Source: Nitrosomonadales bacterium (lineage in GTDB: Bacteria; Pseudomonadota; Gammaproteobacteria; Burkholderiales; Gallionellaceae). Taken from it: a stretch of 64,000 nt of DNA. The position numbers and the translations under genes are program-made. The notes beneath the pieces were generated by a model. It worked only from the letters and a program-made list of their open reading frames with translations, was not told the DNA's origin and ran no database searches. The stretch lies in contig JACOUM010000010.1 of NCBI GenBank assembly GCA_016177795.1, positions 124,001 to 188,000 on the forward strand. The letters are read 5' to 3'. This document shows positions 61,883 to 64,000 of the stretch, one piece after another (position 1 is the stretch's first letter; the number at the start of each line of letters is the position of its first letter).

Positions 61883-63946
61883 TTAACCTGGCTTCTGTAT
61901 CCAGAACTGGTACATGCCATAGAAAGTGCCAGGATTTTCATTTTCAAAAATCTGCCACTGCTCAAGGTTGGTGGCGGCATGGTCATCAGGGAAACGCTGT
62001 TTGTAGGCATGGATAACTTCGGCGCCGATTTCAAATCCCAGTAATACAAGGTTGTTGTCGCGAAGAAACGCTTCAATGCCTGGCAGCGTCATACGATGCT
62101 CCTGAACGTGGAAGAGCATATCTCGGCAGGCGCTGATGCTGAAGAAATCCCGGGTTAAGAATGCGGTCCAGAAATCTGCGCTTTTGCCCAAATCCACCAA
62201 TTCCTGGCGGCACCACCTGATTTCACTAGCCGTTGCGCCATAACCCTTTTTGTCAATGAAGGCACGTGCGTTAATGATATTCCGTCGCGCCATTTCACTG
62301 TAAAAACCAAGCTTCATAAATCCGCCGGGGCGAAGCAGCGACAAAAGCACTTTCCACCCAGCCCATGGATCAGCGAGATGGTGCAACACCCCGACAGACT
62401 CAATAACATCGAAGCTGCGGCCGAGTGAACCCAGCTTCATGATGTCGGCCTGGGCATACTCGATGGAGGTCAAACCCAGTTCGCGTGTTTTCCGCCCGGC
62501 GTAACCAAGACTGGTTATGCTCAGATCGATGGCCAGCACTTGCGCCCCGTGGAATTGCTGTGTCGATTGAATAGAATGCTGGCCAGTGCCGCAACCGGCA
62601 ATCAGGATGTCAGGATTGTCGCATTTGTCTTGCCGCTCTATAGGAGCCAAGGGAAACTTCTGGTCCAAATACTCGATGATATTCTCTGCTCTTCCGGCGG
62701 GCGCCGTCCTGACCCAGCGCGGGTATGGATTTTCTTCGTATTGATTCTGAACCAGCCGTGATACATCATCCTCGATGCCAGTCAACCGGGGAATGCTGGC
62801 ACATAACTCCAGTTCTTCGGCTGGCTCACAAACCTGTTGAATCAGCACAGCCGCAACTGCATCGGGCCATTGGGTATCCAGAAGCCGTGCAGCCAGCGAG
62901 ATAGAGCAGAGCGGAAAGTAGGCTGCTACCGCCAATAAGCAAAGGACCGGCGTCTGGGTGCCGGCTTCCAGTGCCGCAGCAAGTGAATCCCGCAAATCAC
63001 TGGCTTGCCGGATTTCGGCATCGGTGACGGAAAACACATATTCATTGATGAAACACTGACGCGCTAATGCACTGTAGAAGCTCAAGGCCGCATTGACGTC
63101 AGCTTCTGGGCTTGTCATTGCTGTAGCGGTTTCGAGCATGGCGTGCCGCGCCATAGTCAGGAAGCGTTCCAGTTCGCTGTCGCAGATTGGCGCGGAACCG
63201 AGCAGGGCACACAGCAGCTTGTCATTGGCAAGTGTGCCGAGACTGTTTGCCTCGAACAAATTTTGCGCTGAAAGATGCACAGGCCATGCTTTTACTGCTC
63301 GAGTCACGCACCCGCCGATATCCGGGTCGAGCCTGACAAGGTCAGTACTGAACTGCATCAGTTCGCCCGGTCGTCCCCAAGGTTCGGTCAAGGCGCGAAC
63401 CAGATATGTTTTAACCACGGGCCCACCGTGCGTGCAACGCAGACGTTTTGCACAGTTGAAAAAAATGCTTTTGGCTTCTTGCGTTTCCCTGATCTGTAAG
63501 GAATAGATGCTGATGTTCAATGCCATGACCAGATTTCCTGAGGCATCGAACAGCAAAGCGAGTTGGTTAAGAGCCTCGACAAAATTTGGCCTGATATATA
63601 ACGCGCGCCGATAGCTGGTCTCGGCATCGCCTAATCTGCCCAGAGCATGAAGAGTGATGCCCAGGTTGTAATGTGCATCAGCATCATCCGGCAGCAGCGT
63701 GACTGCTTTCTGCATGGGCAGCAGCGCTTCCGCACTCCGCCCCATCTGATTGAGCGTAACACCCAGCATCGTCCAGCCAAAGCCATGGTGTGGAAAGCTT
63801 TCTGTCAACGACCGCGCCAGAAGCCCGGCTTCAATGTAGCGCCGCTGATTGAATTTCGACACCAACGTCTCAAGCGCCTGTCGGCTGGGCTCGCCATATG
63901 CGGTGGCTTGCGGTTGTTGTAGCACAATTTGGGATGCTATATGCAC
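61883..63946 (-). CDS. TPR-repeat protein with C-terminal SAM-dependent methyltransferase domain
   Basis: N-terminal TPRs (DADAHYNLGITLHALGRLGDAETSYRRALYIRPNF); ILIAGCGTGQHSIQSTQQFHGAQVLAIDLS; VGVLHHLADPWAGWKVLLSLLRPGG. Confidence 0.9.
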   Translation of the reverse strand: MHIASQIVLQQPQATAYGEPSRQALETLVSKFNQRRYIEAGLLARSLTESFPHHGFGWTMLGVTLNQMGRSAEALLPMQKAVTLLPDDADAHYNLGITLHALGRLGDAETSYRRALYIRPNFVEALNQLALLFDASGNLVMALNISIYSLQIRETQEAKSIFFNCAKRLRCTHGGPVVKTYLVRALTEPWGRPGELMQFSTDLVRLDPDIGGCVTRAVKAWPVHLSAQNLFEANSLGTLANDKLLCALLGSAPICDSELERFLTMARHAMLETATAMTSPEADVNAALSFYSALARQCFINEYVFSVTDAEIRQASDLRDSLAAALEAGTQTPVLCLLAVAAYFPLCSISLAARLLDTQWPDAVAAVLIQQVCEPAEELELCASIPRLTGIEDDVSRLVQNQYEENPYPRWVRTAPAGRAENIIEYLDQKFPLAPIERQDKCDNPDILIAGCGTGQHSIQSTQQFHGAQVLAIDLSITSLGYAGRKTRELGLTSIEYAQADIMKLGSLGRSFDVIESVGVLHHLADPWAGWKVLLSLLRPGGFMKLGFYSEMARRNIINARAFIDKKGYGATASEIRWCRQELVDLGKSADFWTAFLTRDFFSISACRDMLFHVQEHRMTLPGIEAFLRDNNLVLLGFEIGAEVIHAYKQRFPDDHAATNLEQWQIFENENPGTFYGMYQFWIQKPG

Positions 63947-64000
63947 TCCCGGACTGTCTATAGCGCAAGTGCCTGGATCATTTTTTTTCGACTCGACAAG

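Overview
This is a 64-kb chromosomal window that reads as ordinary, gene-dense betaproteobacterial core genome. A form II RuBisCO plus CbbQ/CbbO activase locus next to a type IV pilus locus suggests a Gallionellaceae-like autotroph (inference from content only). Recognisable blocks: hemB (5'-truncated); pirin; PBP1A divergent from pilMNOPQ-aroK-aroB-dgt; metH; two tandem FKBPs; mpl; ntrBC; glnA; a CDF transporter; pyrE; carbonic anhydrase; purC-purE; fbp; midA; a pteridine-reductase-like SDR; ttcA; cbbMQO divergent from cbbR; the pilE-fimT-pilV-pilW-pilX-pilY1 operon; a sodium:solute symporter; phoBR; pcm; tolC; miaB-phoH-ybeY-corC; an RsuA-family pseudouridine synthase; lnt; GIY-YIG; and a TPR-methyltransferase. 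I saw no CRISPR array, prophage, transposase, tRNA or rRNA. The less ordinary content is: (1) five dispersed inverted-repeat elements whose arms are mostly 9-bp-phased CACGAAA heptamers; (2) several unrelated short palindromic repeat types that sit on gene ends, supply TAG stop codons (ntrC, cbbQ), or are read in frame (cbbO, aroK, lnt), with a cluster at the cbbMQO junctions; (3) a PilY1 carrying an inserted heptad-repeat segment and a Cys/Trp-rich repeat region; (4) a probable unannotated 31-aa membrane protein convergent to tolC across a perfect 21-bp bidirectional terminator; (5) a textbook-looking sigma54/NtrC control region for glnA and a triple Pho-box-like site before phoB. All family calls are by eye; no searches were run.
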